DNA of 43,871 nt from Streptomyces meridianus (GTDB lineage Bacteria > Actinomycetota > Actinomycetes > Streptomycetales > Streptomycetaceae), in the NCBI RefSeq assembly GCF_023703325.1, contig NZ_JAMQGM010000010.1:1-43871 (forward strand), in the 5' to 3' direction. Within the stretch, counting starts at the first letter, position 1, and the number at the start of each line of letters is the position of its first letter. Positions 16,831 through 26,038 of the stretch are shown one piece after another. A program made the position numbers and the translations under genes. The notes under the pieces were generated by a model. That model was not told the DNA's origin. It worked only from the letters and a program-made list of their open reading frames with translations, and searched no databases.

Positions 16831-17387
16831 CAGACCTCGAGCAGCTCGGCTTCCTTGTGCTTGAGCAGCTCGTCCACCTGCGTCACGTACTTCGCGGTGG
16901 TGTCGTCGAGCTCCTTCTCCGCACGCCGGCCCTCGTCCTCACCGACTTCGCCGTCCTTGATCAGCTTGTCGATGGATTCCTTCGCCTTGCGGCGGACGCT
17001 GCGGATCGAGATCTTCGCGTCCTCGGCCTTGCCCTTGGCGACCTTGATGTAGTCCTTGCGGCGCTCCTCGGTCAGCTCCGGGAAGACCACGCGGATGATG
17101 TTGCCGTCGTTACTCGGGTTGACGCCGAGGTCCGAGTCGCGGATGGCCTGTTCGATGTTGCGCAGGGCGCTCTTGTCGAACGGGGTCACCACGGCCATGC
17201 GGGGTTCCGGCACCGAGAAGGACGCCAGCTGGTTGATAGGCGTCATCGCACCGTAGTAGTCGGCCACGATCTTGTTGAACATCGCCGGGTGCGCACGCCC
17301 GGTGCGGATCGCGGCGAAGTCCTCCTTGGCGACCACGACGGCCTTTTCCATCTTCTCCTCGGCCTCGAGGAGGATCTCTTCGATCAC
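16830..17387 (-). CDS. frr: Ribosome recycling factor
   Basis: This 185-residue protein splits post-termination ribosomes together with EF-G. Two adjacent GTG codons are possible starts (17390 and 17387). I prefer 17387 because it lies six bases after AGGAG and gives the usual length. Family hallmarks are [13 protein letters not shown], the central [17 protein letters not shown] and [23 protein letters not shown], and the helical C-terminus [14 protein letters not shown]. It is directly followed by cdsA. Confidence 0.97.
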   Translation of the reverse strand: MIEEILLEAEEKMEKAVVVAKEDFAAIRTGRAHPAMFNKIVADYYGAMTPINQLASFSVPEPRMAVVTPFDKSALRNIEQAIRDSDLGVNPSNDGNIIRVVFPELTEERRKDYIKVAKGKAEDAKISIRSVRRKAKESIDKLIKDGEVGEDEGRRAEKELDDTTAKYVTQVDELLKHKEAELLEV

Positions 17388-17479
17388 CACTTGCTCCTGG
17401 TCCTAGTTGTGAGCACAGGCTCGCCCCTGCCCGCGTCTTCACCTGCACGGTGTCCGACCGCGCAGGACGTTGTCCATCC

Positions 17480-17506
17480 CCGGGCCGGGTGGTTCCTCCG
17501 GCCCGG
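17480..17506. terminator. Hairpin between pyrH and frr
   Basis: CCGGGCCGG (17480-17488) pairs with CCGGCCCGG (17498-17506), with a 9-nt loop, 38 nt after the pyrH stop. It may terminate or attenuate transcription between pyrH and frr. Confidence 0.5.
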
Positions 17507-17543
17507 ACAAGACCGCTGCCGCACCGGAGATACAGCCCGCAGA

Positions 17544-18311
17544 TCAGCCCCGGGTGCCCTCGTCGCTGACCAGCGTGCCGATCTTCTCACCCCGTACCGC
17601 CCGCGCGATGTTGCCCTCGGCAAGCAGTTCGAAAACGAGGATCGGCAGCTTGTTGTCCATGCACAGGGTGATCGCGGTGGCGTCGGCGACCTTCAGCCCG
17701 CGGGAGATCACCTCGGTGTACTCCAGCGCGTCGAACTTCACGGCGTCCGCGTTCTTCTTCGGGTCGGAGTCGTAGACCCCGTCCACCCCGTTCTTGCCCA
17801 TGAGCAGTGCTTCGGCGTGAATCTCCAGAGCGCGCTGAGCGGCAGTGGTGTCGGTCGAGAAGTACGGCATGCCCATGCCCGCGCCGAAGATCACGACGCG
17901 TCCCTTCTCCAAGTGCCGCACGGCGCGCAGTGGAATGTAGGGCTCCGCGACCTGCCCCATGGTGATGGCGGTCTGGACACGGGAGTCGATGCCCTCCTTC
18001 TCCAGGAAGTCCTGGAGAGCAAGGCAGTTCATGACCGTGCCGAGCATGCCCATGTAGTCGGAGCGCGCCCGGTCCATGCCGCGCTGCTGGAGTTCGGCGC
18101 CGCGGAAGAAGTTGCCGCCGCCGATGACGACCGCGATCTGCGCCCCGTCCCGGACCACGGCCGCGATCTCCCGGGCCACCTTGTGCACGACGTCGGGGTC
18201 GACGCCGAGTCCCCCTCCGCCGGCGAACGCCTCGCCGGACAGCTTGAGCATGAAGCGGCGGCCGCTGCTGCCGTGGTCGCTCTTGTCGGCCTTGTCGGCA
18301 CCCTGGTTCAT
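17544..18311 (-). CDS. pyrH: Uridylate kinase
   Basis: This 255-residue cytosolic enzyme phosphorylates UMP to UDP. I chose the ATG at 18311 (MNQGADKAD) because GAGGAG lies seven bases upstream; an in-frame ATG at 18344 would add 11 residues and lacks a good Shine-Dalgarno sequence. The amino-acid-kinase fold motifs are visible: [22 protein letters not shown], and the UMP/ATP-site segments [19 protein letters not shown] and [15 protein letters not shown]. It lies in the conserved order rpsB-tsf-pyrH-frr. Confidence 0.97.
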   Translation of the reverse strand: MNQGADKADKSDHGSSGRRFMLKLSGEAFAGGGGLGVDPDVVHKVAREIAAVVRDGAQIAVVIGGGNFFRGAELQQRGMDRARSDYMGMLGTVMNCLALQDFLEKEGIDSRVQTAITMGQVAEPYIPLRAVRHLEKGRVVIFGAGMGMPYFSTDTTAAQRALEIHAEALLMGKNGVDGVYDSDPKKNADAVKFDALEYTEVISRGLKVADATAITLCMDNKLPILVFELLAEGNIARAVRGEKIGTLVSDEGTRG

Positions 18312-18470
18312 GGAACTCTCCTCGTGCACATACAAGAAGGCCATCGCCGGTGGTCTCTGCTCGAGCCCGCTGCGGCAATGGCCTCCTCGTCACATCTTGC
18401 GGTCGTCCGTCACCGGCGGCCGACTGCCCCCGACCTTAGCGGGTCAGGAGTATTCCGTCGCTCTGCGGCC

Positions 18471-19307
18471 TCAGACGCCGACGCGGAAGCGTGCGAAGCG
18501 CTTCAGCGTGACGCCAGCCTCGTCGAGGACCTTCTGGACGGACTTCTTGTTGTCCTTCGCGAAGGCCTGGTCGACCAGGACGTTCTCCTTGAAGAAGCCG
18601 TTGACACGGCCCTCGACGATCTTCGGCAGAGCGGCGTCGGGCTTGCCCTCCTCGCGAGCGGTGGCCTCGGCGACGCGACGCTCGTTCTCGACCGTCTCGG
18701 CCGGGATCTCCTCACGGGAGAGGAACTTCGGCGAGAAGGCGGCGATGTGCTGCGCGATGTCCTTGGCGACCTCGGCGTTCTCCTTGTCGAGTTCGACCAG
18801 GACGCCGACCTGCGGGGGCAGGTCCGGGCTGGTGCGGTGCATGTACGCCGCGACGTAACCGCCGGAGAACTGCGCGAAGCGGTCGAGGACGATCTTCTCG
18901 CCGAGGGTGGCGTTGGCCTCGTCCACGAACGCCTGAACGGTCTTGCCGGCCTCGATCTCGGACGCGCGCAGCGCCTCGATGTCCGCCGGGTTGCTCTTGG
19001 CCACGTGAGCGGCCAGTGCGTCGGCGACGGCAACGAACTTGTCGCCCTTGGCGACGAAGTCGGTCTCGCACTTCAGCTCGAGCAGAACGCCCGTGCTGTT
19101 GTCGTCGGAGAGCAGGGAGACGACCGCGCCGTTCTCGGCGCTGCGGCCCTCACGCTTCGCGACACCCTTCTGGCCCTTGATGCGCAGTGCCTCGACGGCC
19201 TTGTCGACGTTGCCCTCGGCCTCGTCCAGCGCCTTCTTGCAGTCCATCATGCCGGCGCCGGTGAGCTCACGGAGCTTCTTGACGTCAGCGGCGGTGAAGT
19301 TCGCCAT
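18471..19307 (-). CDS. tsf: Translation elongation factor Ts
   Basis: This 278-residue guanine-nucleotide exchange factor acts on EF-Tu. The N-terminal UBA-like module [20 protein letters not shown] and the EF-Tu-contacting [15 protein letters not shown] motif (TDFV) are intact, followed by the two core subdomains and a C-terminal helix ending RFARFRVGV. It lies 88 nt after rpsB, separated by a hairpin. Confidence 0.98.
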   Translation of the reverse strand: MANFTAADVKKLRELTGAGMMDCKKALDEAEGNVDKAVEALRIKGQKGVAKREGRSAENGAVVSLLSDDNSTGVLLELKCETDFVAKGDKFVAVADALAAHVAKSNPADIEALRASEIEAGKTVQAFVDEANATLGEKIVLDRFAQFSGGYVAAYMHRTSPDLPPQVGVLVELDKENAEVAKDIAQHIAAFSPKFLSREEIPAETVENERRVAEATAREEGKPDAALPKIVEGRVNGFFKENVLVDQAFAKDNKKSVQKVLDEAGVTLKRFARFRVGV

Positions 19308-19348
19308 GGTCTGTCAGTCTCTTCTCGGAAGTCGGTGATCTACGGGTG

Positions 19349-19376
19349 GACGGCGGGGGCCTCGGCCCCCGCCGTC
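19349..19376. terminator. Hairpin between rpsB and tsf
   Basis: GACGGCGGGGGC (19349-19360) pairs with GCCCCCGCCGTC (19365-19376), loop CTCG, giving 12 bp. It lies 19 nt after the rpsB stop. Because tsf follows in the same direction, it is more likely to attenuate or stabilise the mRNA than to end the operon completely. Confidence 0.6.
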
Positions 19377-19395
19377 ATCAGCCGTGACGGTCTCG

Positions 19396-20295
19396 TCAGG
19401 CCTGCTGAGCGTCCGCGGCCGGGGCGTCCGCGGCCGGGGCATCGGCAGCAGGGGCGTCGGCAGCAGGGGCGTCGGCGGTGGCTTCCGCCTTCTTCTCGCC
19501 CTCGGCAGGCTGCTCGGCCTTCTTGTCGCCCTCGAGCAGGTCGCGCTCCCACTCGGCGAGCGGCTCAGCGGCGGCCTTCTCGCCCTTGGCCTCACCGGCA
19601 CCACCGGAACGGGCGATGAGTCCCTCGGCGACGGCGTCGGCGATCACACGGGTGAGCAGGGTGACGGAACGGATCGCGTCGTCGTTGCCCGGGATCTTGT
19701 AGTCGACCTCGTCCGGGTCGCAGTTGGTGTCGAGGATCGCGACGACCGGGATGTTGAGCTTGCGCGCCTCGCCGACGGCAATGTGCTCCTTCTTGGTGTC
19801 CACGACCCAGACGGCGCTCGGCACCTTCTGCATCTCGCGGATACCACCGAGAGTCTTCTCCAGCTTGGCCTTCTCGCGGGAGAGGACCAGGAGCTCCTTC
19901 TTGGTGAGACCGGAGGCGGCCACATCCTCGAAGTCGATGAGCTCGAGCTCCTTGAGGCGCTGGAGGCGCTTGTAGACGGTCGAGAAGTTGGTGAGCATGC
20001 CGCCCAGCCAGCGCTGGTTGACGTAAGGCATGCCGACGCGGGTCGCCTGCTCGGCGATCGCCTCCTGCGCCTGCTTCTTCGTACCGACGAACATGATGGA
20101 GCCGCCGTGCGCGACGGTCTCCTTGACGAACTCGTAGGCGCGGTCGATGTACGACAGCGACTGGAGCAGGTCGATGATGTAGATGCCGTTGCGCTCGGTG
20201 AAGATGAAGCGCTTCATCTTCGGGTTCCAGCGGCGGGTCTGGTGCCCGAAGTGGACGCCGCTCTCCAGCAGCTCCCGCATCGTGACGACGGCCAT
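19396..20295 (-). CDS. rpsB: 30S ribosomal protein S2
   Basis: This 299-residue protein starts at an ATG preceded by AAGGAG. The S2 core is standard ([21 protein letters not shown] at the start, then [12 protein letters not shown] and [14 protein letters not shown]). The last 70 residues form an actinobacterial extension: a charged Lys/Glu stretch, then a tandem (A/T)-D-A-P-A repeat, ending DAQQA. The extension is encoded by a near-perfect 15-bp DNA repeat. It is the first gene of the rpsB-tsf unit. Confidence 0.97.
   Translation of the reverse strand: MAVVTMRELLESGVHFGHQTRRWNPKMKRFIFTERNGIYIIDLLQSLSYIDRAYEFVKETVAHGGSIMFVGTKKQAQEAIAEQATRVGMPYVNQRWLGGMLTNFSTVYKRLQRLKELELIDFEDVAASGLTKKELLVLSREKAKLEKTLGGIREMQKVPSAVWVVDTKKEHIAVGEARKLNIPVVAILDTNCDPDEVDYKIPGNDDAIRSVTLLTRVIADAVAEGLIARSGGAGEAKGEKAAAEPLAEWERDLLEGDKKAEQPAEGEKKAEATADAPAADAPAADAPAADAPAADAQQA
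19411..19470. repeat. Four 15-bp tandem repeats inside the rpsB 3' end
   Basis: The units are GTCCGCGGCCGGGGC twice, then ATCGGCAGCAGGGGC and GTCGGCAGCAGGGGC. They encode the repeated pentapeptide ADAPA of the S2 C-terminal tail. Copy number is likely to vary between strains (inference). Confidence 0.9.
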
Positions 20296-20503
20296 GGCCG
20301 TACTCCTTGAGGTACTCGGTTTCGCGGCGGCCGGGCGGCCGTCGCGCCTGACGCCCCTGCGCGTCTGCCAGGGAAGACGACTTCCGAGGACCGAGAGACG
20401 CGGCCTCCGTGTGGATCCGGGGTCCCGGGACGGATTCCGGGGGCTGCCGGGCAACGGTGGCGGGGCGTGCGAAGTCGATCCGGTGGCCCGGATCGCCACC
20501 TGA

Positions 20504-20509
20504 AGTGTA
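20504..20509 (-). promoter_or_regulatory. Candidate -10 element of rpsB
   Basis: TACACT on the minus strand fits TAnnnT and would give an rpsB leader of roughly 200 nt. No convincing -35 box is present at 17-18 nt. Confidence 0.3.
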
Positions 20510-20613
20510 CGGGACCCGGGAACCGCCGGGCGACATGCGCCTGCCTCTCACCGGCCGGACAGAAGGGTTGCCACAGCCGCCTCGAAGCCCGCCCCCTCAC
20601 ACGGGTGACGGAG

Positions 20614-20640
20614 TTGTTCACAGATAGCCGGTCGTCCACA
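20614..20640 (+). promoter_or_regulatory. Pair of DnaA-box-like 9-mers upstream of the M23-like gene
   Basis: TTGTTCACA (20614-20622) is one mismatch from TTGTCCACA. TCGTCCACA (20632-20640) fits the relaxed Streptomyces DnaA box (T/C)(T/C)(G/A/C)TCCACA. The two are 18 bp apart start to start, in the same orientation. Confidence 0.4.
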
Positions 20641-20690
20641 CTTCTCCGTCAAGATCCACCGGATCTCCGGCCGTACGCCACTGTCCCGTC

Positions 20691-21590
20691 ATGCCGCTTC
20701 TCACCGCTCACACCATCGCCGACAACCCGCTCCGGGCGGCCCGGCACGCTACGGCTCTGCTCCTGTGCGCCCTGTTGTTCCTCCTCCTCCGGCCCCCGGA
20801 CCCGGCGAGGGCGGTGCAGACACCGGGCGGCAAAGAGCCCGGCTCCCGGCCGGCGCCGCCATCGGGAGCGGTTGTGCCCGCAGAGGCCCCGGGCAAGCGG
20901 TCCTGGCCGGTGGGGCCACGCGGCGTCGGACCGCCTCCCCCGCTGATCCACAGATGGGAGCCACCGCCGTCGCCCTACGCGGCCGGCCACCGCGGTGTCG
21001 ACCTGGCCGCCGGGCCGGGCGCCCCGGTGCGTGCGGCGACGGACGGCACGGTCGCGTTCGCCGGGATCGTGGCCGGACGGCGGGTGCTGTCGGTCGATGT
21101 GGAGGGCTCGGGATCTCCACCGCTGCGCATCACGTACGAACCCGTGCGAGCTCGGGTCTCGAAGGGGGACCGGGTCACGGCCGGTGAGCAGGTCGGGGTG
21201 ATCGACACGGGCCCGTTCCACTGCACGCGGGCCTGCCTGCACTGGGGCCTGCGGCGCGAGGACGGCTATCTCGACCCGCTGACTCTCCTCTCCGGGCTCC
21301 GGGGAACACGGCCGCCGTCGCGGCTGCTCCCTGTCTTCGGCCCCGCCGAGCCGCCGGAGCCGGGGAAGGCGTCAATGGACGCCGGCTCCCCCCAATCGCG
21401 GGAGTGGCTGCTGCTCTGCCTACTCGTCGCCGGCGGCTGCTGGACCCGTGAGCGGATTCATCGACGATTTCCCGGGCACGGCTGGGCGCCGCCTCGGCGC
21501 CGACGCCCGGGGGAGCGGGCAGGGCGGCGGCCACGTACCGGCGTCAGCCCGCCACACCCCGCAAAGTCATGGCCACGGCGGCCTCCGTGA
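20691..21590 (+). CDS. M23-family (LytM-like) envelope protein with an altered active site
   Basis: This 299-residue protein has an N-terminal membrane/signal segment (residues 20-34, LLLCALLFLLL), a Pro-rich linker, an M23 domain from about 90 to 200, a second hydrophobic stretch near 238-248 and a basic tail. The HxxxD zinc motif is present (H100, D104 in HRGVDLAAG). The usual HxH motif reads CLH: C182 replaces the first His and H184 is kept (CTRACLHWGLR). That may mean loss of peptidase activity or a cell-wall-binding role. The start has no clear Shine-Dalgarno sequence. The 3' end overlaps the convergent TetR gene by 47 nt. Confidence 0.82.
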   Translation: MPLLTAHTIADNPLRAARHATALLLCALLFLLLRPPDPARAVQTPGGKEPGSRPAPPSGAVVPAEAPGKRSWPVGPRGVGPPPPLIHRWEPPPSPYAAGHRGVDLAAGPGAPVRAATDGTVAFAGIVAGRRVLSVDVEGSGSPPLRITYEPVRARVSKGDRVTAGEQVGVIDTGPFHCTRACLHWGLRREDGYLDPLTLLSGLRGTRPPSRLLPVFGPAEPPEPGKASMDAGSPQSREWLLLCLLVAGGCWTRERIHRRFPGHGWAPPRRRRPGERAGRRPRTGVSPPHPAKSWPRRPP

Positions 21591-22125
21591 TCCGGGCGGG
21601 ATCCTCGCCGGCACCGAGTTCGATGCGGCGCACCGCGGCGTCCACGACGCCCTGGAGGAGCATCGCCGCGAGGGCGGGATGCTCGTGTCCGAGTTCGCGG
21701 AGCGCCTCGACGATCACGGCGATCAGCCCTCCGTGGGCAGCCCTGATCCGCTCCCGGGCCCCCGCGTCCAGCTCACCTGCGGAGATCGCCACCACGGCGC
21801 GGTGTCTCCGGTCACCGACCAGGGCGAGTTGCTTGCGCACGTAGGCCTCGACCTTGGCCTGCGGTGTGTCCACGGCACGCATGGCCGCTTCGACCTCCGC
21901 CGCCCAGACGGGGAGGTCCACCGCGCACAGCTCCTCGACCACGGCCGCACGGGAGCGGAAGTACTCGTAGACGGACGAGCGGGCGAGCCCGGTCCGTTCG
22001 GCCAGGGCCGGGAAGGTCAGAGCTGCCGTCCCGCCCTCGGAGAGAAGGGACCGGGCGGCGTCCAGCAGGGCGCCGCGCTGCATCGTCCGGTGCTCGGCCA
22101 CCGAGGCCGCTCGAATCCTTGGCAC
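21544..22125 (-). CDS. TetR family transcriptional regulator
   Basis: This 193-residue protein starts at a GTG at 22125. The N-terminal HTH is typical: MQRGALLDAARSLLSEGGTAALTFPALAERTG, then LARSSVYEYFRSRAAVVEEL. The rest is an all-helical ligand domain of unknown specificity. It lies downstream of whiG in the same direction after a 55-nt gap, and its 3' end overlaps the M23-like gene on the other strand. No operator was recognised; its target is unknown. Confidence 0.92.
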   Translation of the reverse strand: MPRIRAASVAEHRTMQRGALLDAARSLLSEGGTAALTFPALAERTGLARSSVYEYFRSRAAVVEELCAVDLPVWAAEVEAAMRAVDTPQAKVEAYVRKQLALVGDRRHRAVVAISAGELDAGARERIRAAHGGLIAVIVEALRELGHEHPALAAMLLQGVVDAAVRRIELGAGEDPARITEAAVAMTLRGVAG

Positions 22126-22180
22126 GCACCCACCCTACGGACGCGGCGGGCGGCCCCGCGGACGTTCGCCGCGATGGGGT

Positions 22181-23017
22181 TCAGCCCCGGACATCGGCCA
22201 GTTTGGCGCGCAGCTGGAGGACGGATTTGGTGTGGATCTGACTGACCCGGCTCTCCGTGACGCCGAGGACCTGCCCGATCTCGGCGAGGGTCAGGCCCTC
22301 GTAGTAGTAGAGGGTGACAACGGTCTTCTCGCGTTCCGGCAGCGTGTTGATGGCCCGGGCCAGGAGACGGCGCATCTCCCGGCCCTCCGCGACCTCGACG
22401 GGGTTGTCCGCAGAGGTGTCCTCCAGTGTGTCCATCAGGCTGAGCCGGTCGCCGCTCTCGCTTCCCGCGTGCAGCAGTTCCTCGAGGGCGACGACGTTCG
22501 CCAACGAGAGCTGGCTGAAGACATGGTGGAGATCGTCCAGGCTCATCCCGAGCTCGTCCGCCACCTCGCCTTCCGAAGGGGTCCGGTGGAGCGACGCCTC
22601 GAGCGTGGCATAGGCACGTTCGACGGCGCGGGCCTTCTGGCGCACCGAGCGGGGAATCCAGTCCAGGGCGCGCAGCTCATCGATCATGGCACCCCGGATG
22701 CGTGTGATCGCGTAGGTCTCGAACTTGATGGATCGCTCGGGGTCGAACTTCTCGATGGCGTCGATCAAGCCGAAGATCCCCGAGGAGACGAAATCGGCCT
22801 GCTCGACGTTGGACGGCAGGCCGACGCTGACCCGGCCGGCCACGTATTTCACCAACGGCGAGTAGTGCAGGATCAGTTGCTCCCGCAGCCGCTCGTCGGC
22901 TGTGGCCTTGTAGGACCTCCACAGTTCGTCGAGCGACGAGGGCGTGGCGGGGCGCACGCTGCCGCGGGCGGCGGGTGGCGCTGCCGCGCGATCAGACCCG
23001 GAGGTGTGCTGGGGCAT
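22181..23017 (-). CDS. whiG: RNA polymerase sigma factor WhiG
   Basis: This 278-residue FliA-class sigma factor commits Streptomyces aerial hyphae to sporulation. Region 2 is recognisable at about 45-115 ([57 protein letters not shown]), region 3 follows ([19 protein letters not shown]), and region 4 is at the C-terminus ([21 protein letters not shown]). It is full length with an ATG start. The upstream 230 nt to dprA holds its promoter; no hexamers were assigned. Confidence 0.97.
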   Translation of the reverse strand: MPQHTSGSDRAAAPPAARGSVRPATPSSLDELWRSYKATADERLREQLILHYSPLVKYVAGRVSVGLPSNVEQADFVSSGIFGLIDAIEKFDPERSIKFETYAITRIRGAMIDELRALDWIPRSVRQKARAVERAYATLEASLHRTPSEGEVADELGMSLDDLHHVFSQLSLANVVALEELLHAGSESGDRLSLMDTLEDTSADNPVEVAEGREMRRLLARAINTLPEREKTVVTLYYYEGLTLAEIGQVLGVTESRVSQIHTKSVLQLRAKLADVRG

Positions 23018-23249
23018 TCGTCGCCTTGAGCCGTTCTGCCGTCGTCGGAGTGAGGACGCTGTCTGGGTGATGTGAGCGTAGCGTGACCATCGCGTCGCAG
23101 CGTGCGAAGGCCGCGCTTCAGGCGTGCGCAGATTCGTTCCGTCCCCCGCACCGAAGGGTTACGGAGCGCACTTTGCGCACCGGCCGTCCGCGAGACGCGA
23201 AACGGTCCTGCGGTTGCCGCGCCCCAGCTTTTCACCCGATCGCAGCAGG

Positions 23250-24425
23250 TCAAGGACCGCCTCGCGCAACCGGATCAACGTCCCCCCGCGGGTGAACCAG
23301 TTTCCAGGTGCACCCCTGCCGTTCGACGAATCCGAGGGACTGCAGTTCGCAGAGCGCCTCCTCAGCCGCGCGGAGCGAAGCCCCCGCCCTGCGAGCCACC
23401 TGGTGCGTCTCGACGGCACCGTGCGCCGGGAGCGCGTCGAGGATCCGGAGCCGGTGCGGACCGACCGCGTCCCTGGGCATGACGTGTCCGTGCCGTGGCG
23501 GCGCGAGGTCACCGATGCTGCCGATCAGTTCGATCACCTCGGAGGCGTCGGTGACGAGCACGCCCTCGCCTCGCAGCAATTCGTGCACTCCGGCGGAGAG
23601 ACCGGAAGTGACCGGCCCGGGCACGCCCATCGTGTAGCGGCCGAGGCGCAGGGCGCACCGGGCGGTCGCGAGCGAGCCGCTGCGGTACTGGGCCTCGACG
23701 ACCAGCGTGCCGCGGGTGAGCGCCGCGATCAGCCGGTTGCGGAGCACGAAGCGACTGCGCGTCGGGTGACTACCGGGCGGCAGTTCGGCGACAAGCAGGC
23801 CGTGGTCGGCGATCCGCGCGATGAGCTCGGTGTGCCCGCGCGGATAGGCGGAGTCGACCCCGCAGGCGAGTACGCCGACGGTGGCCCCGCCGGCGGCCAG
23901 TGCTCCCCGGTGCGCGGCCCCGTCGACTCCGAAGGCGGCTCCTGACACGACCACCCAGCCGGACTCCGCAAGCCCTGACCCGAAGGCGGCGGCCATGTGT
24001 GCGCCGTAGTCCGTGCAGGCTCTGGCCCCGACGACGGCCACGGATCTGAGGGCCCACATCCGCAGCGACGGCTGTCCGCGCACCCACAGACCGATGGGCT
24101 GAGCGTCGCCCAGGTCTTCGAGCTGGCGCGGCCATTCCCGGTCGCCGGGGCAGAGAAACCGTCCGCCGATCGCCTCCACCGCAGCCAGGTCCGCCTCGGG
24201 GGCGAGCCGCTCCGCGCGGATCCGGTACCCGGCCAACCGCTCGGCGCTCATTCCGGGGGGCGGTTTCCGCCCGCCGGTGAACATGTGCAGCAGTTCGCAC
24301 GGGCCCATCCGGCGCAGCATCGCGCCGGCCAGTTCGTCCCCGGGTTCCACGATCCGGGTGAGCGCCGCCCGGGTCAGCCGTTCTCCCGTGTCCGCCGATC
24401 GCGGCACGACAACCTCCGAGCTCAT
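23250..24425 (-). CDS. dprA: DNA processing protein DprA/Smf
   Basis: This 391-residue protein has an extended Rossmann fold. It shows the DprA hallmarks SVAVVGARACTDYG and VSGAAFGVDGAAHRGALAAGG, and the CGVDSAYPRGH and SRFVLRNRLIAALT motifs, followed by a C-terminal winged helix (about 315-375). DprA loads RecA on single-stranded DNA in transformable bacteria; its role in Streptomyces is less clear. The ATG at 24425 overlaps the comM stop by four bases (ATGA), which fixes the start. It forms a comM-dprA pair. Confidence 0.95.
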   Translation of the reverse strand: MSSEVVVPRSADTGERLTRAALTRIVEPGDELAGAMLRRMGPCELLHMFTGGRKPPPGMSAERLAGYRIRAERLAPEADLAAVEAIGGRFLCPGDREWPRQLEDLGDAQPIGLWVRGQPSLRMWALRSVAVVGARACTDYGAHMAAAFGSGLAESGWVVVSGAAFGVDGAAHRGALAAGGATVGVLACGVDSAYPRGHTELIARIADHGLLVAELPPGSHPTRSRFVLRNRLIAALTRGTLVVEAQYRSGSLATARCALRLGRYTMGVPGPVTSGLSAGVHELLRGEGVLVTDASEVIELIGSIGDLAPPRHGHVMPRDAVGPHRLRILDALPAHGAVETHQVARRAGASLRAAEEALCELQSLGFVERQGCTWKLVHPRGDVDPVARGGP

Positions 24426-26038
24426 CGCGCCCCCCGGGCAGGAACGGCTCCGCGTTCTACGCCGGTCCGCAGTTGCAGGGCCTGGGAGACATCCTGAGAG
24501 CTCGGCCTGTCGTGGCCTGCCAGGTCCGCGATGGTCCAGGCGACCCTCAGCACGCGGTCCAGGCCGCGGGCGGTGAGCATGCCCCGTTCCATGTCCCGCT
24601 CCGCCTCCCACAGCGCGTCTGGCGCGGCCTGCCAGCGGGTCCTGAGCTCGTGCCCGGGAACCTCGCTGTTGATGCGCCAGGGGGTACCCGCCAGCCTGGC
24701 TTCCGAACGCTCGCGAGCCAGTCTCACCCGGCCTGCAACCGCCGCGCTGTTCTCCTCCCCCGCCCCGCTCGTCAACTCGCTTCTGGTCACCGGTTCCACC
24801 TGCACACGGAGATCCATACGGTCCATCAGAGGCCCGGACAGCCGGGCCTGGTAGCGGCGGATGTTCGCGGGCGGGCATTCGCAGCCCGCGGCGAGCTGGG
24901 AGTGCCGGCCGCAGGGACACGGGTTGGCCGCCATCAGCAACAGGAATCTGGCCGGCAGCCGTACGACCCCGGCGCTGCGAGCCACAACCACGTGTCCCGA
25001 CTCCAGTGGCTGTCGCAGCGCGTCCAGGACCCGTCCGCTGAACTCAGGAGCCTCGTCCAGGAAAAGGACCCCGTGATGCGCCAGTGAGACCGCCCCCGGT
25101 CGCGGCAGCCCATGCCCTCCGCCGACCAGGGACTGCATCGTGGCCGAGTGGTGAGGCGCGCAGTACGGGGCGCCGTCGATCAGCGGCTTTCCCGGCGGGA
25201 GGGTGCCGGCGATCGAGTGGACCGCCGTGGCCTCGAGCGACTCCCGGCGCGTGAGCGGCGGCAGGAGGCCGGGAAGCCGCTCCGCCAGTATCGTCTTGCC
25301 CGCGCCTGGAGGGCCCTTCAGGTAGAGGTGGTGGCCCCCGGCAGCCGCCACCTCCAGCGCCAGACGTGCGGTGCGCTGACCCGCGACATCGGCCAGATCG
25401 GGCGGAGGCTCGGCCCGGTCCGAGCCCCGCCCGGTGCCCGTGCCTGCCGCGCCCGGCAAGGCGAGTCCGGCCAAGAGGGCGTCCGGCCTCCCCGGGTCGG
25501 GAGACTCGCTCTCCTCGGGAACCGGCTCGCCCGAGAGCACCGCGATGAGTTGCCGCAGACTGCGCACCCCGAGCACCGCGACATCGGGCACGAGCGACGC
25601 TTCCGCAGCCGTCCGCTCCGCCACCACCGCCTGGCGGTACCCGGCCTCCGCAGCGGCCATCACGGCGGGCAGCACTCCGCGGACCGGGCGCACCCGGCCG
25701 TCCAGACCGAGTTCGCCGATCATCATCAGATCCGCGATCTGCCGCGGGTCGATGCGCTCGGCAGCCGCCAGGACGGCGCACGCCACGGCGAGGTCGAACC
25801 CGCTGCCGCTCTTGGGGACGGACGCAGGGCTCAGTCCGACCGTGAGCTTCTTCTGCGGCCAGTCGACGCCGGAGTTGACCACGGCGGCCCGGACCCGGTC
25901 CCGGCTCTCGATGAGGCTCTTGTCCGGCAGCCCGACGAGAGTGAACGCCGCCACACCGGGTTCGAGATCCGCCTGTACCTCGACGACGATGCCCTCGACC
26001 CCGACCAGTGCCACCGAGCAGGTGCGCGCGAATCCCAT
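24422..26038 (-). CDS. comM: YifB/ComM family Mg-chelatase-like AAA+ ATPase
   Basis: This 538-residue protein has an N-terminal Lon-like domain (VEVQADLEPGVAAFTLVGLPDKSL), an AAA+ core with Walker A LKGPPGAGKTILAERLPGL and Walker B GVLFLDEAPEF, and a C-terminal Mg-chelatase-type domain. The four Cys of a zinc site are seen in NPCPCGRHSQLAAGCECP. ComM is a hexameric branch-migration helicase in transformable bacteria. Its ATG shares a base with the yraN stop. Confidence 0.94.
   Translation of the reverse strand: MGFARTCSVALVGVEGIVVEVQADLEPGVAAFTLVGLPDKSLIESRDRVRAAVVNSGVDWPQKKLTVGLSPASVPKSGSGFDLAVACAVLAAAERIDPRQIADLMMIGELGLDGRVRPVRGVLPAVMAAAEAGYRQAVVAERTAAEASLVPDVAVLGVRSLRQLIAVLSGEPVPEESESPDPGRPDALLAGLALPGAAGTGTGRGSDRAEPPPDLADVAGQRTARLALEVAAAGGHHLYLKGPPGAGKTILAERLPGLLPPLTRRESLEATAVHSIAGTLPPGKPLIDGAPYCAPHHSATMQSLVGGGHGLPRPGAVSLAHHGVLFLDEAPEFSGRVLDALRQPLESGHVVVARSAGVVRLPARFLLLMAANPCPCGRHSQLAAGCECPPANIRRYQARLSGPLMDRMDLRVQVEPVTRSELTSGAGEENSAAVAGRVRLARERSEARLAGTPWRINSEVPGHELRTRWQAAPDALWEAERDMERGMLTARGLDRVLRVAWTIADLAGHDRPSSQDVSQALQLRTGVERGAVPARGAR

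Larger units (their letters stand above)
20296..20690. other. Divergent intergenic region between rpsB and the M23-like gene
   Basis: 395 nt without a credible gene. It contains the rpsB promoter and a leader of about 200 nt, a candidate -10 at 20504-20509, and a pair of DnaA-box-like 9-mers at 20614 and 20632 close to the M23-like start. Confidence 0.6.

Noticed and set aside
16857..19619. 920-residue rightward frame over frr, pyrH and tsf
   Set aside because: Antisense shadow caused by high GC; it is rich in Leu/Val/Asp complements and matches no family, while the opposite strand encodes three known genes.
24426..24920. Longer dprA frame to 24920
   Set aside because: It lies over comM in another frame; the four-base ATGA overlap at 24422-24425 marks the true start.
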